Shown here in pieces: positions 45,568-53,022 of a stretch of DNA of 64,000 nt. The stretch comes from Micromonospora citrea (lineage in GTDB: Bacteria; Actinomycetota; Actinomycetes; Mycobacteriales; Micromonosporaceae). The stretch's first letter is position 1. Every line of letters starts with the position of its first letter. Where the stretch lies: the NCBI RefSeq assembly GCF_900090315.1, contig NZ_FMHZ01000002.1, positions 6,232,501 to 6,296,500 of the forward strand, given 5' to 3'. The notes under the pieces were generated by a model, which saw nothing but the letters and a program-made list of their open reading frames with translations, had not been told where the DNA came from and searched no databases. Position numbers and translations under genes: made by a program.

Positions 45568-46289
45568 GCCCGGGCTTCCCTTCTCGGCGGTGCGGTGGGG
45601 GTGGTGAGGGGGGCGGTGAGCAGGGCGTGCGCCTCGCGGGCGGCGTCGGAGGCGCGACCGGTGACGATGGCGTCGGCGAGCCGGCGGTGGCCCGCGACGT
45701 CGAGCAGTTCCGCCGCCCGCCGCTCCGGCGGCACCTCGCCGACGGCGAGCGCGCCGGCCACCAGGCTGTTGAAGGCCAGCAGGTAGGCGGTGTTGCCGGA
45801 GCCGGCGACGACGTGCCGCCAGAGCGCGATGGTGGCCTCGCCCATCCCGGTCAGGTCCGGCGCGAGCCCCGCGTACTCCTCCACGGCCCGCAGGATCGCC
45901 GCCCGGACCGCCGCGTCGCCGCGCTCGGCGCAGAGCCGGGCCGCGTCGACGCCGATGCAGGCCCGCATCTCCAGCATGTCCCGCACCAGCGTGTCCACCG
46001 GCAGGGCGTCGTGGGAACGGGTGAGGGACAGGGCGAGGTCGAGCCCGGCGTGCACCCGCCAGTCCAGCACCCGGGTGGCGCCGCCCTGGCTGACCCGGAC
46101 GAGGCCGAGCTGCTGCAACCGGCGCAGGGCCTCGCGGACGGCGTGCCGGTTGACCCCGAAGGTGGCGGCCAGCTCCCGCTCGCCGGGCAGTGCCTCGTCG
46201 GGGCGGTAGGAGCCGCGGACGATCGCGTCGCGGATCTGGCCGAAGACGTGGTCGGAGACCGAGGAGCGGGGGACGGGGGCGAAGTCCAT
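45564..46289 (-). CDS. GntR-family (FadR-subfamily) regulator
   Basis: A 241-residue regulator. The winged helix-turn-helix (YRPDEALPGERELAATFGVNRHAVREALRRLQQLG) is followed by an all-helical FCD-type ligand domain (RDMLEMRACIGVDAA). ATG 46289 lies 7 bases after CACACT, which fits a leaderless message; no ribosome site is present. A FadR-like palindrome overlaps its -35 box. It probably represses the GntR-hydroxylase-YhhN operon and responds to a lipid-derived ligand. Confidence 0.87.
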   Translation of the reverse strand: MDFAPVPRSSVSDHVFGQIRDAIVRGSYRPDEALPGERELAATFGVNRHAVREALRRLQQLGLVRVSQGGATRVLDWRVHAGLDLALSLTRSHDALPVDTLVRDMLEMRACIGVDAARLCAERGDAAVRAAILRAVEEYAGLAPDLTGMGEATIALWRHVVAGSGNTAYLLAFNSLVAGALAVGEVPPERRAAELLDVAGHRRLADAIVTGRASDAAREAHALLTAPLTTPTAPPRREARA

Positions 46290-46341
46290 GCCGAGGAGTG
46301 TGGCGCAGCACACATCAACCCGTCAACTGGTTGGACCAGTC
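46290..46341 (-). promoter_or_regulatory. Leaderless promoter and FadR-like operator of the GntR operon
   Basis: On the minus strand TTGACG (46326-46321), an 18-bp spacer and CACACT (46302-46297) end 7 bases before ATG 46289. Just upstream is the inverted repeat ACTGGT-TGG-ACCAGT (46326-46340), within AACTGGTTGGACCAGTC, very like the E. coli FadR site. It overlaps the -35, so binding should repress. Confidence 0.75.
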
Positions 46342-46364
46342 GGCCGCCGACCTCGGCGGCGGGC

Positions 46365-47546
46365 TCAGTCGTCGACCGTGACGCTGGCGATCCAGGACGG
46401 GGGCTGCGGCGCGCCGGCGCCGATCAGCCCCGCGATCACCCGGACGGACTCCAACGGTGCGGCCGGCCACGGCGTGAGCCCGTCGGTCAGCACCACCACG
46501 ACGTGCGGTCGGCCGCGCAGCGCGGCGTCGATCCCGACCCGCATGTCGGTGCCGCCGCCCCCGGCCAGCCGCACCTCGCCGACGGTGTGCACCCGCCGTA
46601 CGACGTGCACGGCCGCGTCGCAGGAGAGCACCGTGACCCGGTTGCCGCCGACACCGACCGCCCGCAGCACCCCGGCTACCTCGGCGAGCGCCGCCGCGAG
46701 CTGACCGTCGCCCATCGAGCCCGACGTGTCCACCACGATCGCCACCCGGGGCACCGGCCGGCGGAGGCTGGGCAGCACCACGCCGCGCGTCGCCCCCGAG
46801 CGCCGCGAGGGGCGCCGATAGGTGTAGTCGACCGCGCCGCTGGCCCAGGCTGCGGCCTCGCGTACCGCGCCGGACAGCGCTCGACGCCAGTCCACCCGGG
46901 GCTCGAGCACCTGGGCGGCCCACCGTTGCCAGCCTGCCGCGATAGTGCCCCGGGACCGGACGTGGGCGCGGATCGCGTGTGCCGTCTCCCGACGGATGGC
47001 CCCCGCCTCGACCGCGCTGACGCCGCCCGTGCTGCCGCTCTCCCACGCCCGGTCGACGCCGTGGGCGCCGGAACCGCAGTCGGGCGCCTCACGTCCTCGC
47101 ACGTGTGCCGGCAGCAGCGGCAGGTACGCCTCGAACAGCAGGCCCACCGGCAGTCCGAAGGTTGCCGGCTCGATCCGGTCGGCCGGTAGCGGCAGCCGGT
47201 CCGCCACGAGGTCGTCGTTGATCTCACAGTCCTGCGCGACGTTGACCCGGTGGTGGTCGCGCTGCTGATCCGCCGGAAGACGGTCGGCCCGACCGTGGTG
47301 GTCGCGGAGCAGGTGGGCGACCTCGTGGATCCACACCGCCGCGAGCTGCGGCACCGGCAGCCGGTCGACGAACTCCGGCGAGACGTGGCAGCGCCACCGC
47401 CGGTCGACGCCCATGGTGGACACGTCCCGGGACTCCACCACCGTGAGGCTGTACAGCGCGGTGGCGAGGTAGGGCCGGTCCTGTGCCGCCCGGAACCGGG
47501 CCGCGAGCAGTTTCGTCCGGTCCAGCCGGGGACCGTCGGGGCTCAT
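46365..47546 (-). CDS. VWA-like metallopeptidase-related protein (DUF2201 type)
   Basis: A 393-residue protein. The N-terminal half has WIHEVAHLLRDHH, a zincin-type HExxH, in the DUF2201 (putative metallopeptidase) region. The C-terminal half is a von Willebrand A domain: the MIDAS motif VDTSGSMGDG, then GGGGTDMR and VVLTDGLTPW. The ATG overlaps the MoxR stop (ATGA). MoxR ATPases and VWA partners work together in many bacteria to remodel or load other proteins. Last gene of a five-gene coupled operon. Whether the HExxH is active is unknown. Confidence 0.87.
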   Translation of the reverse strand: MSPDGPRLDRTKLLAARFRAAQDRPYLATALYSLTVVESRDVSTMGVDRRWRCHVSPEFVDRLPVPQLAAVWIHEVAHLLRDHHGRADRLPADQQRDHHRVNVAQDCEINDDLVADRLPLPADRIEPATFGLPVGLLFEAYLPLLPAHVRGREAPDCGSGAHGVDRAWESGSTGGVSAVEAGAIRRETAHAIRAHVRSRGTIAAGWQRWAAQVLEPRVDWRRALSGAVREAAAWASGAVDYTYRRPSRRSGATRGVVLPSLRRPVPRVAIVVDTSGSMGDGQLAAALAEVAGVLRAVGVGGNRVTVLSCDAAVHVVRRVHTVGEVRLAGGGGTDMRVGIDAALRGRPHVVVVLTDGLTPWPAAPLESVRVIAGLIGAGAPQPPSWIASVTVDD

Positions 47547-48730
47547 CCGGTCAGACGCCCCGAGAGCCCGAGCACCTCGGCGAAGGCGTGGATGGCCGGC
47601 GGCACCGGCCAAGAGGTGTCGCGCAGCGCCGCGAGGTCCATCGCGGCACGCGCCGCCACGTCCGGCACGCCTGCCTCGACCGCCTTGCCCAGCACCACCC
47701 AGCCGGCCTCCCAGCGCGACCGGTCGACCTTCGCCTGCACCGCCGAGATCACCGCGGTGAGGAACGCCAACTGCCGGTCGCCGCGTTCGGGCAGCCGGAA
47801 CGCCTCCGGGTCGGCGAGCACCCGCTCCGGGTCGGGCAGGTCGAGGTTCTCCAGGTAGGTGACGAACTCCAGCCCTGCGCCATCGCCCACCGCGCCGACC
47901 ACGGCCAGCGCCAGCGCCTCCGCCCCGGCCCCGGCCCCGGCGGCATGGTGGACGGCGAGCAGTCGTAGCACCATCTCCCAGGTGCGCGGGGACGGCCAGG
48001 CGCCGCCGCGGGCCTCGGCGTCGGCGGGCAGATGGTGGGTCAGCCCCGGACGGGCGGTGAGGAAGCCCGCGACGGCCCCGCGCGCCCGTGCCAGCGCCGT
48101 GCCGGTGCGCGCGGGGCGGACCGCCGGCACGCTGACCGCCGGCCAGGTGCCGGCCAGGCCCCGCGCGACGGTGCGCGGGTCGTGCTTCCAGTGCAGGTGT
48201 ACGAACCGGTTTGCCAGTGGCGGGGCCAGATGCCAGCCGTCCGCCGCGCTGGTCGGTGGGTTCGCGGCCGCCACGATCCGCACCGACGGCGGCAGCGAGA
48301 GGCTGCCGACCCGGCGCTCCAGCACCACCCGTAGCAGCGCCGCCTGCACCGCCGGCGGTGCCGAGGAGAGCTCGTCGAAGAAGAGCAGCCCCGATCCGGT
48401 ACGCGCCAGCCGGACCGCCCAGTCCGGCGGGGCCATCGGCACGCCGTCGGTGGCCGGGGAGTCCCCGACGATCGGCAGCCCCGCAAAGTCGGACGGCTCG
48501 TGCACGCTGGCGATGACCGTCTCCAGCGGCAGGCCCAGCCCGTCGGCGAGCTGTTGCAGGGTGGCGGACTTGCCGATGCCCGGCTCGCCCCACAGCAGCA
48601 CCGGCAGGTTCGCCGACACCGCCAGGGCCAGCGCCTCCACCTTCGGATCGGCGGCCGGCTCCGTCCGCCACGCGCGGGTCGCGGCGACGAGGTCGTCCGC
48701 AGCGGTCAGCGCCCGCGCGGTCGCCGTCAC
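47543..48730 (-). CDS. MoxR-family AAA+ ATPase
   Basis: A ~395-residue AAA+ ATPase. Walker A is LLWGEPGIGKSAT, Walker B LLFFDELSSAPPAVQ, sensor 1 VRIVAAANPP, and LANRFVHLHW marks the MoxR-type end of the ATPase core. GTG 48730 gives a GTGA overlap with the ankyrin gene and is preferred to the GTG at 48742. It should act as a chaperone-like remodelling motor with the VWA protein encoded next. Confidence 0.9.
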   Translation of the reverse strand: MTATARALTAADDLVAATRAWRTEPAADPKVEALALAVSANLPVLLWGEPGIGKSATLQQLADGLGLPLETVIASVHEPSDFAGLPIVGDSPATDGVPMAPPDWAVRLARTGSGLLFFDELSSAPPAVQAALLRVVLERRVGSLSLPPSVRIVAAANPPTSAADGWHLAPPLANRFVHLHWKHDPRTVARGLAGTWPAVSVPAVRPARTGTALARARGAVAGFLTARPGLTHHLPADAEARGGAWPSPRTWEMVLRLLAVHHAAGAGAGAEALALAVVGAVGDGAGLEFVTYLENLDLPDPERVLADPEAFRLPERGDRQLAFLTAVISAVQAKVDRSRWEAGWVVLGKAVEAGVPDVAARAAMDLAALRDTSWPVPPAIHAFAEVLGLSGRLTG

Positions 48731-50388
48731 CGGCCCGTCCACTCGGCCAGTACGTCCCGGATCTCGAACACCGGCCGCACGTCGTCCCCGTCGTCGTCGT
48801 ACATGCTCGCCTTCGCCTCCGCCAGGGCGCAGGGGGTGGTGCCGTTCTCGTCCGGAGTGTGCGGATCGGCGCCGGCCGCCAGCAGCGCGCGGACCAGATC
48901 CGGGGTGCCGCCGTCGCCCACGGCCACGTGCAGGGCGGTACGCCCTCGGCGGTCAGCGGCCCCGATCGGGACGCCGGCTTCGCACAGTCGCCGCAGCAGC
49001 GCGACGTCCTCCACGGCGCGCAGGTGGTGCAGCAGGATCCCACCCCGGCCGTCGGTCACCCTCGGGTCGAGCCCCGCGTCGAGCAGCGCCGCCAGCGCCG
49101 TCGCACCGCCGTGCTGGATCCGGAGCAGCACGTCGCGCCGCAGCTCGCGCAGCGGCCGGGGCAGCCGACCGGTGCCGCCCCGCCACGCCTGGACGGCGGC
49201 GAAGCAGCCCGCCGACCGCCCGCCGAGGGCGCGCAGCAACTCCTCCGCGGCGACCTCCTCGGAGGTGTGCGAGACCGGATCGAGCCGGCCGTCGCCGTGC
49301 ACGAGGGTGTGCCAACCGCCCCCGCAGCGCACCGGCACGCGCACCCGGGTGCCCGACGTCGCCGCGCCGGAGCCGGCCCCCGACGGTGTCGTCGGGAACA
49401 GGGCCCGGCGCACCAGGGGGTGCAGATCGGCGGGGTCGAGCAGGCCGTGCCGCACCAGGTCCAGGTCGGGGGGCCGCTCGTGCACCAGGGCGGCGAACCG
49501 AGGGCGGGTGAAGTGCTGCCGGTCATACCCGACGAACGAGGCGGCCACCGAGCCGTCGCCCAGCCGGTGCACCTCGGCCACCAGCCGCCACCCCGAGCCG
49601 ATCATGACCCGGTCGGCGCCGTAGCGGGCCTCGAGCCGGGCGAGTTCGGCGTCCAGCCCGAGCGGGACCAGGCGATCCTGCTCGGCGTCCGCCACCCCGT
49701 GATCGAGGCGGTGGACGTCCGGGGCCAGGTCGACGCCGGCCACGGCCCACGCCTGGAGCACCTCGCCAGCGGCGATGAGCCGGTCGAAGACCTCGGCCCG
49801 GCTCGCCGGGTCGTACGGGTCGACCACCGTCGCGTACGACTCGACCGGCCGGAGGGCGCTGTCGGCCTCGAAGCCGGGCAGCCGGGCCGGTGAGCCGCCG
49901 TACGCGACGGCGAGACCGTCCACGTGCGCGGCGCTCCAGTACGCCGGCGGCAGGTCCTGCCGGACGACGTCCTCCGCCAGCGCGGGGCTGACGGTCAACC
50001 GCAGCCGCTGCGACCCGTCCACGGTCTTCGGCGTCTGCACCACCAGCGCGACGTCGCCGTCGCCGACCCGATCGTCCCTCGTGGACAACAGGAACTGCTG
50101 GTGGGTGGCGACACCGGTGCGGCCGCCGAGCACGCGCGGCAGGTGCCAGCGCAGCAGATCCGGGGCGAGCACGCCGAGGTCCGCCTCGATCCGGCCGGCC
50201 CGGGACCGGCCGTGCTCCCGGGCCACCTCGGCCAGGTCGAACGCTACGTCGATCCGCCCGGCGGCGCAGGCGGCCCGCCAGTCGCCGGCCTCCCGGGCGG
50301 CGGTGCACGCCTCGATCATCGGGGCGGGCACGGCATACCGGCGGATGCGCTGCCAGGTGCGGATCTCGTCGATGACGGGCGGGGTCAC
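48727..50388 (-). CDS. Ankyrin-repeat protein 1 of the tRNA-like-associated module
   Basis: A 553-residue protein. The N-terminal part has a helical motif AAREAGDWRAACAAGRIDVAFDL shared with the second ankyrin paralogue. The centre has no recognised enzyme fold. Residues from ~430 contain ankyrin repeats (GGATALAALLDAGLDPRVTDGRGG, RRGRTALHVAVGDGGT, LVRALLAAGADPHTPDENGT). GTG 50388 overlaps the LRR stop by 4 bp. It probably binds a protein or RNA partner; with a paralogue next to tRNA-like genes, RNA recognition by the N-terminal half is possible but unproved. Confidence 0.8.
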   Translation of the reverse strand: MTPPVIDEIRTWQRIRRYAVPAPMIEACTAAREAGDWRAACAAGRIDVAFDLAEVAREHGRSRAGRIEADLGVLAPDLLRWHLPRVLGGRTGVATHQQFLLSTRDDRVGDGDVALVVQTPKTVDGSQRLRLTVSPALAEDVVRQDLPPAYWSAAHVDGLAVAYGGSPARLPGFEADSALRPVESYATVVDPYDPASRAEVFDRLIAAGEVLQAWAVAGVDLAPDVHRLDHGVADAEQDRLVPLGLDAELARLEARYGADRVMIGSGWRLVAEVHRLGDGSVAASFVGYDRQHFTRPRFAALVHERPPDLDLVRHGLLDPADLHPLVRRALFPTTPSGAGSGAATSGTRVRVPVRCGGGWHTLVHGDGRLDPVSHTSEEVAAEELLRALGGRSAGCFAAVQAWRGGTGRLPRPLRELRRDVLLRIQHGGATALAALLDAGLDPRVTDGRGGILLHHLRAVEDVALLRRLCEAGVPIGAADRRGRTALHVAVGDGGTPDLVRALLAAGADPHTPDENGTTPCALAEAKASMYDDDGDDVRPVFEIRDVLAEWTGR

Positions 50389-51521
50389 CGGTAGACGCTC
50401 GCGATCGCCTGGATGTCCTCGTGGGGTGCGGTGACGGGCCGCTCGGCGAGCAGCGTCGAGGCGCGGCGGCGCTGTCGGCGTGGTACGCCGCCGTTGATGC
50501 CGAGGTACTCCAGCGTCGGGTGTCCCTCGATGGCCTCGACGAGCCGCCGTGCGCCCCGCCCGCCGATCTCCGTACGCCGCAGGTCCAGCCGACGCAGCCG
50601 GGCGGCGGGCAGCGCGTCGGCGAGCATTGCCGCGCCCTCGTCGGCGACGACGTTGCCGCGCGCCCCGAGGGCCCGCTCCGACGGAGGCCGGGCCAGGTCG
50701 AGTGCCCGCCAGGACCCCAGGTGTCGGGCCAGCACCGCCACCCCGGCCGGGGTGATCCCGTTGCCGCCCAGCCCGAGCGTCAGCTCCACCCCGTCGACCA
50801 GTTCGGCGAGGGCGGCCACCCCGGCGTCGCCGAGGTGGTTGGCCGCCAGGTACAGCTCCCGCACGCCGGCGGCGTTGACCAGCGCGCCGAGTACCGGCAC
50901 GGCGTCCGGTCCGAAGCCGTTGCCGCCGAGGAAGAGCCGCCGTACGGGTCGCTCCCGGGCGGTCAGCGCCTCCGCGAGGGCGGTCAGTCCTGCCACGCCC
51001 ATGCCGACGTTGACCAGGTCGAGCGTGCGGATGGTGGAGTTCACCGCGAGCGCCGCGGCGAGCCGGCGGACACCCTCGTCGCCGACCGGGTTGCGCTTGA
51101 GCCACAGCGCCCGCACGGTGTCGTCGCCGGCCAGCCGGTCGGCGAGCGCGTCGACCCCGGTCGGGTCGATCCGGTTGCAACCCAGGTAGAGCGTCTGGAG
51201 GTGGTGGCCCGGACGCAGGGCCTCGGCCACCGCCCGGGCGCCGTCGGCGCCGAGGCCGTTGGTGCCCAACAGCAGGTGCCGCACCAGCGGGGAGTCGACC
51301 GCGGCGGCCACGATCCGGGCGGTCTGCACCGGGCCGACGCCCTGCTTGCACAGGTCCAGCCGGCCGTCGGGCTGCACCGTGCCGCGCGGGAACACCTCGG
51401 GCCCGGCGACCGTGTCCGGCGCGGCGAGGCGGGCCAGCAGGGGGTCGAAGTCGCCGGGATCGGCGAGGCCGGCGTCGGGGTTGGCGATGGCCGGGCAGCG
51501 CACCGGCGTCGGGTCGGTCAC
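50385..51521 (-). CDS. Leucine-rich-repeat protein (ribonuclease-inhibitor type)
   Basis: A 378-residue protein with about eight RI-type LRR units of ~28 residues (LGADGARAVAEALRPGHHLQTLYLG, VDALADRLAGDDTVRALWLKRNPVG, VAVLARHLG, LRRLDLRRTEIG). The repeat type resembles the vertebrate/plant RI and NLR scaffolds rather than bacterial STM4015. It should form a curved binding surface. GTG 51521 overlaps the SDR stop by 4 bp. The operon place between SDR and ankyrin proteins points to a sensing or adaptor role. Confidence 0.82.
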   Translation of the reverse strand: MTDPTPVRCPAIANPDAGLADPGDFDPLLARLAAPDTVAGPEVFPRGTVQPDGRLDLCKQGVGPVQTARIVAAAVDSPLVRHLLLGTNGLGADGARAVAEALRPGHHLQTLYLGCNRIDPTGVDALADRLAGDDTVRALWLKRNPVGDEGVRRLAAALAVNSTIRTLDLVNVGMGVAGLTALAEALTARERPVRRLFLGGNGFGPDAVPVLGALVNAAGVRELYLAANHLGDAGVAALAELVDGVELTLGLGGNGITPAGVAVLARHLGSWRALDLARPPSERALGARGNVVADEGAAMLADALPAARLRRLDLRRTEIGGRGARRLVEAIEGHPTLEYLGINGGVPRRQRRRASTLLAERPVTAPHEDIQAIASVYR

Positions 51522-52882
51522 CAGGGCACGCTCCGGTAGTCCTTGAGGAACTGGCCGCTCACCGGCGTCCCGCGTACGCCGCGCACGATCGGGTCGTAGA
51601 CCCGGGCGGCCCCGTCCACGACGTCGAGCGGTGGCCGGAAGCCGAGTTCGCGCTGGGCCACCTTGCCCGGGTGCGGCCGCTCGTCGGTGACCCAGCCGGT
51701 GTCCACGCTGTTCATGTGGATGCCGCTGGTCAGGTAATCGGGTGCGACCGTGCGGACCAGCATGTTCAGCGAGGCCTTGGCCATGTTGGTGTGGGGGTGT
51801 CGGGTGGTCTTGCCGGAGCGGGAGTAGCTGCCCTCCATCGCGGAGACCTGCACGACGTGTCGCTGCGGATGGGCGCTCGCCCGCATCAGCGGGCGCAGCC
51901 GGGAGGTGAGCAGGAACGGCGCGAACGCATTCACCACGTGCACCTGCAACCACTCGTCCGGACTGACCTCGGCGTCGCTGAGCACCCAGGAGTTGACCTC
52001 GCGCAGATCGAGCGGCTGACCCGTCTCGTCGGCCCGCCCGGCGGGGAAGAACGCGTCCAGCCCGGAGGGCAGCCCGGCCGAAGGAGCCGTGGCGGGCGCG
52101 GCGCCGATCGCGATCCGCGCCGCCGGCCCCTCCAGCGCCGTGGACTCGGCCGCCCGGACCTCCCGGTGGTACGCCGCCGGCCGGTAGAGCGTCTGTGCGG
52201 CGTTGTTGACCAGGATGTCCAGCCCGGCGAAGCGCCGCCGGACCAGCGCGACGAAATCGAGCGTGCCGGCCAGGTCGAGCAGGTCCAGCCCGTGCACGTA
52301 GAGCCGGCCGACCCAGTCGTCGGCGTCCGGCACGGCGGCGAAGCGGCGGGCCGCGTCGCGGGGGAACCGGGTCGTCACGATCACGTCGGCACCGTCACGG
52401 AGCAGCTTGAGCGCGGTGTGGAAGCCGATCTTCACCCGGCCGCCGGTCACCACGGCGGTGCGGCCGGTCAGGTCGCAGCGGGCGTGGCGCCGCTCGCGGT
52501 TCTCCGCCGCGCACGGCGGGCACATCAGGTGGTAGTCCACGTCCACCTGCCGGTAGGCGACCTTGCACACGTAGCAGTGCCGTGCCCTGCGGAGCGTCCC
52601 GAGTCCGGCCGTGCCGGGGTCGGCACCGGATGGTGCGGAACCGGTGCCGGGCGGTGCGGGATCGGGGATTTCGGTGTGGAATCGCGTGGCGGTGGCCAGC
52701 AGCGCGCGGTCCGCCGCCCGGGTCGTGGCGTCCCGGCGCGCTCTGGCGCGCCTCTTGATCCCCCGGTGGGCGGCGGTGACCGCCCGCTCCAGTTCCTGCC
52801 GGGTCGCCTCGTCCAGGTCGGCGTCGTCGAGCCGGGCGAGGACGGCGAGGCAGGCCGCCAGCTCGGTGGGATCGACGGGCAC
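51518..52882 (-). CDS. Zinc-knuckle SDR-fold protein lacking the catalytic Tyr
   Basis: A 454-residue protein. After a ~95-residue helical lead comes a CxxC...CxxC zinc knuckle (CYVC...CPPC), then an SDR core with VTGGRVKIG cofactor loop and LVNNAAQT. The Ser region VQVSAMEGS is present, but the usual Tyr-x3-Lys reads TNMAK (Thr for Tyr), so normal dehydrogenase chemistry is doubtful. GTG 52882 follows AAGGAG, which can pair with CTCC just upstream in a short hairpin. The tRNA-like element A ends 25 bp upstream. It is first of the SDR-LRR-ANK-MoxR-VWA run, all joined by 4-bp overlaps. Confidence 0.82.
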   Translation of the reverse strand: MPVDPTELAACLAVLARLDDADLDEATRQELERAVTAAHRGIKRRARARRDATTRAADRALLATATRFHTEIPDPAPPGTGSAPSGADPGTAGLGTLRRARHCYVCKVAYRQVDVDYHLMCPPCAAENRERRHARCDLTGRTAVVTGGRVKIGFHTALKLLRDGADVIVTTRFPRDAARRFAAVPDADDWVGRLYVHGLDLLDLAGTLDFVALVRRRFAGLDILVNNAAQTLYRPAAYHREVRAAESTALEGPAARIAIGAAPATAPSAGLPSGLDAFFPAGRADETGQPLDLREVNSWVLSDAEVSPDEWLQVHVVNAFAPFLLTSRLRPLMRASAHPQRHVVQVSAMEGSYSRSGKTTRHPHTNMAKASLNMLVRTVAPDYLTSGIHMNSVDTGWVTDERPHPGKVAQRELGFRPPLDVVDGAARVYDPIVRGVRGTPVSGQFLKDYRSVPW

Positions 52883-52906
52883 GGTGCTCCTTCATGGAGG
52901 GTGGGA

Positions 52907-52982
52907 TGGCGAGACCGGCCGGATTCGAACCGGCGTCCTCCAGCTTGCTGTCAAGGCGCGTCGACCTCTGCGCTACGGCCTC
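52907..52982 (-). tRNA. tRNA-like element A (aberrant anticodon arm; identity unclear)
   Basis: On the minus strand this has a 7-bp acceptor (GAGGCCG/CGGTCTC, one G-U), TA at positions 8-9, a D-arm GCGCAGAGGTCGACGCG, a T-arm GCCGGTTCGAATCCGGC, a G discriminator and an encoded CCA. The anticodon arm is abnormal: the 22 bases there give only CC/GG of the expected stem, or a 4-bp stem with an ACAG loop. No anticodon can be assigned. The acceptor pairing continues to 10 bp. A TATGCT -10 (52998-52993) ends 7 bases before the 10-bp stem start (52985). Probably not a standard tRNA. Confidence 0.5.
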
Positions 52983-53022
52983 GCCGCGCGGGAGCATACC
53001 GAAGGCCACCGACAACCGGCCC

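Noticed and set aside
53011..53016. -35 box (GTTGTC) for tRNA-like element A
   Set aside because: Only ~12 bp from the TATGCT box, too short for a normal spacer.
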